Of a stretch of 64,000 nt of DNA, positions 13,372-23,084 are shown one piece after another. The translations under genes were made by a program, and so were the position numbers. A model generated the notes under the pieces. The model did no database searches, was not told where the DNA came from, and worked only from the letters and a program-made list of their open reading frames with translations. Origin of the DNA: Saururus chinensis (lineage: Eukaryota > Streptophyta > Magnoliopsida > Piperales > Saururaceae); NCBI GenBank assembly GCA_035235625.1, contig CP141149.1, positions 1,645,001 to 1,709,000 on the forward strand, in the 5' to 3' direction. The stretch's first letter is position 1; each line of letters starts with the position of its first letter.

Positions 13372-13948
13372 TGTACTCATTTACTAGGTTTGTAAGAATA
13401 AATGAATTGCACTAAATGACGAACCAATCAGACCATATTTTTTCTAGTTATATCTTTTTAATCGATTAAAACCGAAGTTTGTTAAGAATGTGCACAAATT
13501 GTTATATTGTTTAAAGTTTAAAGAGACCTCCTAATTATTTAATTTATTTATAATTATGAATTAAATGGAGAAATTCTACCACAATTTGACCGTTTTGTCT
13601 TAAATTATGTGATTTTATTCACTTAACTAGTTTTAAAACAAAGCACCCAAGCTTGTCCCAAATGTATATTTAAATATTTTAAAGAAATACATAATTATTT
13701 ACTAATTTAATGAAAATGAATTAAACGCACTAAACGATGAACCAATTGGACAACTTTTGGTCTAGTTATATCCATTTAATTAATTAAAACCGAAGTTCGT
13801 TAAGAAAATACACAAATTATTATATCGTTTAAAGTTTAAAGAGACCTCCCTATTAATTGATTAAAACCCAAGTTCGTTAATAATATCCATAGATTTTTAT
13901 ATTGTTTAAAGTTTAAAGAAACCATCTAATTATTTGTTACGCTCATAA
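13372..13948 (+). repeat. 317-bp family repeat array, interrupted by the Helitron
   Basis: CTAGTTATATC occurs at 13,444 and 13,762, a spacing of 318 bp. The sequence between these marks contains the family hallmarks (GAAGTTTGTTAAGAATGTG, AATTATGAATTAAATGGAG, CTAGTTTTAAAACAAAGCACC). A shorter internal duplication follows at 13,855-13,945. The array stops in mid-unit at ...GCTCATAA (13,948), where the Helitron begins. Confidence 0.8.
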
Positions 13949-14707
13949 TCCTTCCTATAAAAAAGCCGTGACCAGTTTGACTTTTCAATGGACGAATAAC
14001 AGTTTTGGTTATGAATGAGTATTACATGCTTATGTGGTATACTTTCTATGAAAATTTATATAATTTATAGGGGTATTCTGGGAATTTAGGGGTAAAACTA
14101 ATGGCATCCGAGTCCTTTTGCCATATCCGGATGAAAATGCCCTTCATTATTGGCCTCTATTTGGACGAAAATGCCCTCCATTCATTGGCCTCTTTTTTGT
14201 ACTCGTTTTGATGTTAATTTTGTGAATTCCAAGGGCATATCTGCATGAGATGTAAATATTTGATGTTGATTAATGAGAATGACAAAACTAACCTTGATAC
14301 ATATGTTTTGGTTTGGTATAATGGTGTCGTAATTAGAAAGTTTTTTTTTATAGTTTTGGCATTGATGCCAATATTGGTTGTCAAAAATTAATGGGATATT
14401 TATGGGATTTAATTAATTTGGTAAGTTTGTTTAATTAGTGGCAAATTAATAGATTCCAATTTGGCTTAGGTGGGCCGTTGGGTTTAATTTAAGAAGGGTG
14501 AGCATTTAAGAATGGTGAACATTCATTGCTTTTTTAAATTCCTTTTGTTCATATACCCAGTTGTGTGTGCCTTTTGAACTCTTTCCAGTTTGATCGGAGT
14601 TTTTCATGTGACTATTGAGATTCAGCGAGATGCATTACTCTCATATGGTTTGGCGTTTGGGTGTTTAGGACCAATGGACACTTGTACCTCTCTCTCAGTT
14701 CATCAGA
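13949..14707 (+). repeat. Helitron 5' end region, copy A
   Basis: About 759 bp that is repeated in diverged form at about 20,622-21,386. Shared phrases include TTCCTATAAAAA, CAGTTTGACTTTTCAAT, TTTTGCCATATCCGGATG, AAAATGCCCTCCATTCATTGG and GGGTGTTTAGGAC(C/T)AATGG. Copy A starts precisely at the Helitron boundary. The similarity fades at a CATCA(C/G)A point near 14,707. It includes no clear gene. Confidence 0.75.
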
Positions 14708-14813
14708 TGGGGCAGCAACGAGGCGGACAAGCCGAAGTCGGAGACCTTGAGGTCGCCATGTTCGTCGAGTAGCAGGTTCTCGGGCTTGAGGTTGTGGCCC
14801 TTCTACGAATCAA
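14704..14813 (-). pseudogene. Captured protein-kinase fragment (SnRK3/CIPK-like)
   Basis: On the minus strand this stretch reads [19 protein letters not shown] followed by FGLSASLLP. That is the catalytic loop and activation segment of a Ser/Thr kinase: the usual RDLKPEN is altered to HNLKPEN, and the metal-binding DFG is kept. The [18 protein letters not shown] wording is that of plant CBL-interacting kinases. The arginine and aspartate of the HRD motif are missing, and a stop lies just upstream of the loop. The GC content is higher than in the neighbouring sequence. Only about 33 residues of a protein of roughly 430-470 are present, so it is a gene scrap acquired by the Helitron. It lies immediately after the 5' end region and opposite in strand to the ATR piece. 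Confidence 0.75.
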
Positions 14814-15259
14814 AACATCATTGACCGCTGCCTCCAAACTAATCTACTTCTGCAAAACAGGTAACACCATTTTCTTTTATCCTTTTCTTTTCTTGTTTGA
14901 TTTCGTCTTCTCTTCTTCATCGCATACTTTGCTGAATTTTTTAGCCATGCATTTTGATTAGGGCGATTCCTATGTAAAAAAAGATTTTTTCTGATTTTGC
15001 ATACTGCAAGTATGGCAATCACCCAACTCTTTTTCATCCAATCCACCCCATTCTCTCCAAGTTGGGTGAAAACTGAAAACTTGGATCTCTTGATTTTATG
15101 TTTGCCTCTGGATCTGTTTTCTATTTCGCCTTCTTTGATTGGATCGGTAAATGAAGGTGATCTAAAGTTCTGAGAATTGGTTATTTGGAGTTATTATCTT
15201 CTTATCCACTGCTCATATAGTTTCTGGCCTGACAGAAATTAGTGTGCACGATGTTGTAG
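14814..15259. other. Unassigned sequence between captured fragments
   Basis: A TTTTC-rich stretch with no recognised coding content. The last part probably represents intron sequence brought along with the FTHFS exon, since it ends in a good splice acceptor (GATGTTGTAG, 15,250-15,259). Confidence 0.4.
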
Positions 15260-15358
15260 GTTCTGCTATCTGTGATTGACGAGCTTAAGGAGTCGGGAGA
15301 TGGATACTATATGGTGGTTGGAGGCCTTACTTCCACACCTCTTGGTGAAGGAAAGTCT
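15260..15358 (+). pseudogene. Captured exon of 10-formyltetrahydrofolate synthetase
   Basis: The translation runs [20 protein letters not shown] then [13 protein letters not shown]. This matches the N-terminal nucleotide-binding part of plant FTHFS (formate-tetrahydrofolate ligase, one-carbon metabolism in the cytosol), where the family reads [14 protein letters not shown]. The P-loop GEGKS is intact. The exon starts right after a splice acceptor (AG at 15,258-15,259). After GKS the similarity decays quickly (TCTATAGTGGAAGCTTG), and a stop follows. Only 33 of about 630 residues are present, so it cannot encode an enzyme. It lies directly upstream of the ATR piece on the same strand. Confidence 0.85.
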
Positions 15359-15494
15359 ATAGTGGAAGCTTGATTTGTATGCTGTTTATAGTCCTGGTTG
15401 ATTTGGCATTATTAGATGAGGGGAATAAATATTATTAGATAGGAAGGTCAAATCTGGAAGAAGACCTTGATTTAATTCCTATAATTCGACCTTA

Positions 15495-18400
15495 GAACAT
15501 TTTTTGGCCTTCACTTGCCATTTTTCACTACTTATGTTTTTGCCATTTACAAAGATTATGTAGATTACATGAGAGAATTGCTCCTGTTATCCATAGATGT
15601 TGTGAGACCTGAAAATATTGATATTTCTACTTTGAAGCCAGAAACTTCACTAATGGAGTTTCGCATGCTCTGTATTGTCTTCTGTAATTACCGGAAGGCC
15701 GAGATATCTCAATTTGTTTTTCAGAAACTGCATGCTTGGATGCCTTGGATATGCAAGTAGGTATGTAGGATCCTGTCTGCTGCGTGTTTCTTACCATTAC
15801 AAGTATGGTAAATTTGTTTTTTAACTTTTTTCAACTAGCACAAAACTTTACTGTAGGTTCCATATAAGCTCATTTACATGTTTCTGCTTCTTACTTCTTT
15901 CTGTTCCATATATCATGCTTATCAAGAATTACATTTTTCAGGCAAACGAGAACAGTTCAATTCTATTTGATATATCCATCTACTTGGAGGCAATCTATAA
16001 TGTTGGTATTTTGCAAGGTAAGCAGTTGAAATTTTAATTTCAAATAAAGGAAGTTGTATCAGTTTGCGGACGTAAATAAATGCTCCACATGTATTCTTAT
16101 TTGTTATTCAAATGTTAGATGATGGTAGTACTCAAGGTGCGGGTTATGAAGGCTAATTTTTTTCTTTGTTTCTTGGTTGAGATTCCCATCCTGATGAGGT
16201 TAAATTTCTAAGCAATGATGGTATGCATGGCTTTAATAGCAGAGATACCTTAATTTTTATATTAAAAGTTCCATGGACTCATTCTCTTGTTGGCTATCAG
16301 TCTCATCCTTTGTGGAGAATAAAATGCGTTTCTGTTCAAAATTTCTCCAAGATTAGTTCTAAAATGAGTTCTGAAAGCGACCTTGAAGTTTTTGACTTGG
16401 CTCTTCGTGATGAACATGAAGATGTTAGAGCTGAAGCTATTATTTCTATGCCATTCTTGGTCTTATGTTCTGGCCTGGGACTGTTGGTGCATATAGCCAG
16501 GAGACTAGAGTAAGTTAATTGCATTCATTGGATTATGCTTGCTGATTATTATTGTGTCAATTTCTTTTGCATTTACCTGGATTATAATGCATTGCTGCAG
16601 AACTATTTTTTTGCTTATAAACGGTTGTTGCTTGTAGGCTTCTGGACAGAAGAGCTTCTATTATTGTTAACAAAATTGTACCTTATGCAATTCACTACTT
16701 GTCCTGCCTTTATGGTTCTTCTATGGATAAAGACGAAGGTAGCACTTCTTGCAAATTGTTCTTGATTGATAACCATGAGAGAACTAAACAGACATTGGAT
16801 TTCCTTTTGAGTGGATTTTGGTGTCCAAAATGTGACGAAAGAATTAGACGTGAGCAAGAAAATTTTCCTTCCCTTTCGGGTCTGTTTGATGTCCAATTCA
16901 GGGAAGGCTGTACTAATTTTAGCATTGCTAATCTGCACAATCTTTTCCTTGCACTTATTTTTGATGAATCATCAGAGGAGGTTCAAGTTGCCTGTGTGGA
17001 GAATATGTCACAAGTTCTCATGCACGGCGTGTAGGAGCTGCAGTCCGAATTGAAGTCTCAGTGGATGTGCTGTTTTGAATATTTACTCTTTCACAAGAAA
17101 AGGGTTCTAAGGGAAGCATTTTCCCAACAGATTAGTTGCTTCATGGAAAACCATATTTGGGATTCTTTGTTCATTGATGGTAAAGCGTCCTATAAAATGA
17201 AGGGATACAACCTTCTGCACAAACTAATGCATGCTTTGGATACAACTGAAGATCCACAGATTCTTGAAACTCTTCTGGAATCTATAGCTAATGCTATGAA
17301 TGCTGTTGAGATTCAAGAACAGTTCTTCCTTTTTTCTCTAATTTTATTGGTTGAACAACTTGATTGTTGTCACATGACGATAAGAATGAATGCAGCAAGG
17401 TTAATACATAGATCCTGTCAATTCCATTTAGAAGGTGGAATTGAAAGAGTATTTTTTAAGTTTGTCCACATAGGGATGAGTTGTATGATTATATTTGTGC
17501 GAGGCTTGTGGACCGTCCAGTTTTGATAAGAGAGTTCTCAGAGGCTATTGTTGGAGTTGAAATAGAGGAATTTGTACGGAGAATGGTTCCCATTGTTCTT
17601 CCAAAACTTGTAGTCTTGCAAAAAGATGAAGACAAGGCTTTTATGACCTTAATTGAATTGGCCAAACTGATGAACATGGAATTGATACCTTTGGTTGTTA
17701 ATTGGTTGACCAAAGTGCTTGCTTTTGCTCTTGTTCAAGATGACAGCATAGTGCTATCTTCTGCCTTGGAGTTCTATCATTCTCAAACCGGGTCCAACAA
17801 TAAGGAGACTTTGCTGCTGCTTTACCTACTCTTCTTGACGAGCTTGCGTACTTTCTGAGTGATGGGGATTCTGAAGAAACAAATAAAAGGTGGTCATGTC
17901 TTTTGTAAGTTGTGCAATGCCCTTGCAAATGCATTTTGCAGGGCTATAATAGCCAAAGGGAATTAATACCTGCTGCTTTTTGGCTTTCAATCCAACTATA
18001 TAAAACCTAGAACATATAGATTGAGGAAGACCAATAAGCTTGATAGAATTGCATTTAGAAAATGTGAAATGCTGAGGCCACCGGCAGAAGGCAATGCCTG
18101 CATGATGCTGCGGATCCCACGCCATCAGTGCAAGCGTCTCTGGTTACAAGCAAAGCAGAAAACATGCCTTTATCAGCGTTATACCTTCCCATACTTCATT
18201 GTGTTGTTTTAATAAATTCTGATGTAGTTTTAATCTTGTATATCAAGAATTTAATGGTACTCAGGAGGCTAATACATTTCTCCAGGAAAATTTATTCTTA
18301 CAAAGATTCTGGATTTACATCTTCGGAATTTTATTGTTTATTTAGTTCATTAGTTGAATTTTACTTGAGTGCATATCTATTTTAGCTATATTATTAAAGT

Positions 18401-18655
18401 AAAGGTAGGAACTCATTGGTTGAAAATAATTTTACGAGCATTTCGTATATTTATAATATTTTTTTTGGGTATCTCTGCTCTGGTTCTGCCATTTTTAATG
18501 TTGCTCCATGTGATGATTGTCCTCTTATCATGTCATGTCACTAAACTTTTATGTTTTATTCTATACGCCTTTGCAGGCTAGAAAGAGTTAGAGTTCCGCA
18601 CATGATAAAAGAGGTAGCCCAGATTTTCATTGGCTGTGACGAAATGCGGCTCCGT
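15495..18655 (+). pseudogene. ATR: Captured N-terminal part of the ATR checkpoint kinase gene
   Basis: A multi-exon helical-repeat protein piece. Visible exons are about 15,515-15,757; 15,942-16,017 (AG before, GTAAG after); about 16,180-16,509 (donor GTAAGT); 16,638-17,889 (after CTTGTAG); and 18,577-about 18,650 (after TTTGCAG). Characteristic stretches are FWCPKCDERIRREQENFPSL, MVPIVLPKLVVLQKD, LVVNWLTKVLAFAL, LPTLLDELAYFLSDGDSEE and VPHMIKEVAQIFIGCDEM. I recognise these as the HEAT-repeat region of plant ATR, the PI3K-like DNA-damage kinase of about 2,700 residues. The last junction is in phase (...NK R|LERV...). One in-frame stop lies at 17,032-17,034 and a one-base frame change near 17,470. 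There is no FAT or kinase domain. Introns are retained, so the piece was acquired as genomic DNA and not through RNA. Confidence 0.85.
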
Positions 18656-18783
18656 CCATGTGAATAAACTTATATGGATACATGTGTGGGGAGACAGCCT
18701 AAATACTTGATCCCTGTCATGTTTTACCCATTTTAAACTCTTTCAAAAGATCTCATTTGCTTATAATAGACGTGAAAATTCTA

Positions 18784-19240
18784 AACTTGTTATAGGAAAA
18801 ATAAATAAGACCTTCTTTCTTGGTCTACATGCATTTCAGAAACCTATGCCTGAATCAAACTTTTCTTGTCATTCTTGATTGAGAAAGTTTGTGTGATACA
18901 TTTATTTATTTAATCAATAATATGAATGATATAGTTAGAATTTTTCTGTGGAATTTGTAGATAATGGGTTAAGCATCTTTTTTCTTTATTATCTAGGAGA
19001 GAGATATAACTTGTTATATGAAAAATGAATACGACCTTCTTTCTTGGTCTACATGCATTTAGGAAACCTATGCCTGGTGAATCAAGCTTTTCTTGTCTTT
19101 CTTGAATGAGAAAGTTTGCGTGATACATTTATTTATTTAATCAATAATATGAATGATACAATTACAATTTTTTTGTGGAATTTGTAGATGATGGGTTAAG
19201 CATCTTCTTTCTTTATTATCTGGGAGAGAGATATATTATG
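18784..19240. repeat. Tandem duplication, about 224 bp, 2 copies
   Basis: AACTTGTTATA starts copies at 18,784 and 19,008. Both contain GACCTTCTTTCTTGGTCTAC, TTTATTTATTTAATCAATAA and GGGAGAGAGATATA-type endings. The copies differ at perhaps one position in ten. This is non-coding DNA after the ATR piece. Confidence 0.85.
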
Positions 19241-19369
19241 ACCTTTATTTTCTAATCATTATGCCAACTATGGAATTGCTATTCAAATGAAGAGAGGCCG
19301 AGTGTGTGTAATTGGGTGTGTTAATGTTTGAATGCTTTAACTTAATAATGATCCTGTATCAACATGGAT

Positions 19370-19374
<5 letters not shown>

Positions 19375-19400
<26 letters not shown>

Positions 19401-19402
19401 AC
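19375..19402. repeat. (CT)n(CA)n microsatellite
   Basis: Simple TCTCTC then ACACAC run near 19,375-19,400. Confidence 0.85.
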
Positions 19403-19424
19403 CCACTCACTATTAATCATGATG

Positions 19425-20355
19425 CATGATTAATGTGTCCACAAGAATTTGATTGGTGTGTCCATTATTCATGATTATTGCTTTTTTTTAATGCTAAAGT
19501 TGGGTGTTTGGGGTTGCAGGTTGATGTGAATGGATGTTGGAAGCGTTTGCTACTCATCTCCAGATCTGAGACCCAGCTTCCACGACCATGAAGAACGAGA
19601 CCAGTGCACAGTTATCCTTTATACTTTTGCTTTTTTCTGATATGTTGATTTATTGTGCCATGTTGTATGTGGATTCTTAGAAGATTATGCCAGGAAAGTG
19701 TTGTTCGTTGCTAGATAGATTATGTTAATATGATCAATTTATTTGCATAGAGCTTGGGCTGCAGTTAGGAGAAAATGAAGCTGTGAAATATAAATTCTAT
19801 AGTGAAAAGTACTTGATGATAATGTAGCTAATTGATGGATTGGAGCTTTGGTTTTGTTTCGTTATTATTTTTGATAGCTTGAGTGCCTAGTACGATTAGA
19901 AATGTCCTCCATCAAAATTTTGTGATTCACACTTCTTCTTTTGTCATGAATACTGCCTATTTTTAAATATTGGATCATAAAAATGGTCGTGGTATTACTT
20001 CAATTATTGAAAATTTGGATTAATGTGTCCACAGGAATTTGATTGGTGTGCCCTTCATTCATGATTATTGTTTTTTTATTATCCTAGAGTTGGGTGTTTG
20101 GGGCTCCAGGTTGATGTGAATGGATGGTTGGAACTGTTTGTTAGTCATCCCCAGATCGGAGACATAAATTCTGCTGTCAAAAAGAATGAGACCAGTGTAC
20201 GGTTATCCTTTATACTTCTGTTTTTTCTGTTATGTTGATTCATTGTGCCATGTTGTATGTGGACTATTTGAAGTTTATGCCGGGAAAGTGTTGTTTATTG
20301 CTAGATAAATCATGTCAATATGACAATCTGTTTGATCAATTTATTTGCTCTTCAG
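19425..20355. repeat. Direct repeat pair, about 320 bp, spaced about 590 bp
   Basis: The blocks at about 19,428-19,750 and 20,018-20,350 share ATTAATGTGTCCACA(A/G)GAAT, GGTTGATGTGAATGGATG, GAATGAGACCAGTG-type phrases, GGTTATCCTTTATACTT and AGGAAAGTGTTGTT(C/T). They are diverged and carry small indels. No coding function is recognised; they may derive from a captured transcript end. Confidence 0.75.
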
Positions 20356-20587
20356 AATAGAAGAAAGTTGTACAGTTGACATTATATGTCTATGTTCTTT
20401 ATAGCTAGTGGTGTTTTTTTCTATAATGGGACTGTTGTAAAGGTGGTGAAAATATAAATCGGAATGTGGAGACACAAAGAGGCTCAGCTGCTATTTTGTC
20501 AATTTCCAAGTTTAGGTTACTAGGGATGTCTTCATTTAGAGGTCTTTTGGTTTTCTCTTTTAATGTTAAAATTTTTGGCTATATTAT

Positions 20588-20621
20588 TTTGTGTGTGTGT
20601 GTGTGTATATATATATATACG
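20588..20621. repeat. (TG)n(TA)n microsatellite
   Basis: A TGTGTG run passes into TATATA directly in front of the second copy of the Helitron 5' region. Such dinucleotide runs often sit at Helitron junctions and may have favoured recombination here. Confidence 0.85.
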
Positions 20622-21386
20622 CTTCCTATAAAAAGAGCAGTGGCCAGTTTGACTTTTCAATAGATCAATAACAGTTTTGTTCACGAATGAGTGAGTAATT
20701 ACATGCTTATGTAGTTTACTTTCTATGAAATTTTATGTAATTCATAGGGGTATCCCAGGAATTTAGGGGCAAAATTAATGATGTCTGAGCCCTTTTGCCA
20801 TATCCGGATGAAAATGCCCTGCATTATTGGCCTCTATTTGGATGAAAATGCCCTCCATTCATTGGTCTCTATTTCATACTCGTTTCGATGTTAATTTTAT
20901 GAATTCCAGGGGCATATTTGCGTGAGATGTAAATATTTAATGCTAATTAATGAGAATATAAGCATTTGTAGTGGTTGGACAAAACTATCCTTGATACTTA
21001 TGTTTTCATTTGGTATTTATGGTGCTTGTAATTAGGATTTTTTTTGGGATAGCTTTGGCATTGACACTATTATTGGTTATAAAAAATTAATGGGATATTT
21101 ATGGGTATTGATTAATTTGGTAAGTTCATCTAATCATCCTTGTGGAAAATTAATAGATTCCACTTTTGGCTTAGGTGGGACGTTGGGATTAATTTAAGAA
21201 TGGTGAGCGTTCATTGCCTTTTCAAATTCCTTCTGTTTGTATACCTGTTGTGCGTGCCTTTTGAACTCCTTCCATTTCGATTAGAATTTTTCATATGACT
21301 ACTCAAGATCCAGCAAGATGCATTGCTCTCATGGTTCGGCATTTGGGTGTTTAGGACTAATGGACACATGTACCTCTTTCCCAATT
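20622..21386 (+). repeat. Second copy (B) of the Helitron 5' end region
   Basis: It begins CGCTTCCTATAAAAA and follows copy A (13,949-14,707) for about 760 bp with an estimated 85-90% identity by eye. It ends near TTCATCACA (21,386). The TC start is not conserved, being CG here. It is either the 5' end of an older, nested related Helitron or an internal duplication. The captured CIPK, FTHFS and ATR pieces lie between copies A and B. Confidence 0.7.
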
Positions 21387-22902
21387 CATCACATGTAACT
21401 CTTCTTATTTTTTTGGAAGGTAGGTTGTTGAGTATGAGATCTGTTGTTCTTAATCATGGTAATTTAGATTTGGATTTTGTTCAATCTATTGTTACATAGA
21501 TTTGTTGCCTACCTATGCATGTTTTGTTTAAGGGGTTGCGGATCAGGGCTGAGAAAGGATCATTTTGGTCATTTGGTGTCTAGGGCCGATGCACGCCTCT
21601 CTTCCGTTGTTAGTTCGACAGATGTAGCTCTTCGTTTTTTTGGAAGATGGACTATCGAATATCAGATTTCTTGTTTATGTTGTTTGTGCGATAACAATCC
21701 CTATTGATATATTGAATATGTCTTTTATTTATTGGAATTGAATAGATAGATTATACTAAATGAATTTTCAAGTATGTTTGAAGCTTCTTTATACTAAATA
21801 CCACTTCTGTCATTCATTCTTAATATATTCAGTATGATTATCATTTCTTTAAATTAAATACTTAGATTATACTCAATGAATTTGTGGATTAGAATAAAAT
21901 GAATATTTCCATAATAACTAGGTGTACATTATCAATTTTATATTCACATAGAAATAAAAAAATGTGAATATGGCATAACCGCCAAAAAATTTTGGCGTTG
22001 GGAACGTAATTTTCTGTTTAGCGAAAAGGAATAGTTTGTTAAGAATAGTTTAGTTAGAATCATATATTTTTACAAATAATGCTGAAATATTATTATTGAA
22101 GATGTAAAGTCCATAGCATTGGGACATGGTTATGTATAGTTATTTAGAATGCATGGTTGTGCAATTGATTTACCTTCCTTTCTTGGCTTTCCTTAAGTAA
22201 TGACCTTTGACTATTTTTTAATTTATATTTAATGAGTGAATTCGAAACATTTGTAACATTCTATCTATTAAATACAATAAGCAATTATAGTATATAATTT
22301 TGTGAGAAACACATATGGTATTTATAGTATTTATAGCTTTTTTAAAACGTTAATAATAATGGTAGCATCCTTCAATGCCAATTTAAGTTATTGCCATGCA
22401 CATTGATGGTTCTATTATTTATATACCATTCATTGGTATTTAAATACATATAGTAGTGGGCATTTAGAAATGTTTAATCATTAATAACCCATATGTCTTT
22501 TCATTTTCCCAAGTTGACATTTGAAAGAGGTATAAAGTGCGTATATGCCTAGATGAGATGGACAATCTAATTAGAATTTGTTTAATTTGTCTAGGTGTAG
22601 CCGCCAATCAAGATATATATTATTGGTAAAATTTTTCAATTACATATTAAGATGTGTTTTGATTGCTTATACATGGGATGTTTTTGATCAGTTCAAATTT
22701 TATGTTTCATATGTTCTTCATTTACCCATATTTTATACTCCAGTTATATGGGTCGTTCACTACTTTAATAGTATGTTAGTGTATATGTGTTGTGTTACCA
22801 ACTATGTACTATGGCTTTTAAAGGCTTGATACTTTTATGTAGATGATGGTCCGTACTTTTAGAGCCGCATGAAAGAATACGTCGCGGTCCGTTTCCTTTG
22901 AT
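21387..22902. other. Unassigned AT-rich sequence
   Basis: No recognised gene. There is a short open stretch at 21,477-21,704 with no domain I know. A short palindrome occurs near 21,985-22,000 (GCCAAAAAATTTTGGCG). The last few hundred bases may hold 5' parts of the unknown gene that follows. Confidence 0.4.
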
Positions 22903-23084
22903 TTGAACACACCTGTTAGTATTGTACCGATGTCTACTGCAAGTTATAGTTCTGTTGAAGTTGAGGTTGGATCTGATCTTGAGTCAGATGAACCTACAGA
23001 AATTAGTTCGGATGTTGGGTGTATGATCAGTACTTATGCTTCAACTCAAGACAATTCAGCCAATGCATCTCCTTGCAACACTTC

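Noticed and set aside
15260-18655. A functional FTHFS-ATR fusion gene
   Set aside because: No start for FTHFS, stops after its exon, a stop and a frame change in ATR, and no kinase domain in the window.
13949-21386. Copies A and B of the 760-bp direct repeat taken as LTRs of a gene-carrying retroelement
   Set aside because: They lack TG/CA ends, primer site, polypurine tract and target duplication. Copy A begins exactly at the Helitron boundary, and the 317-bp repeat is not restored by joining at copy B.
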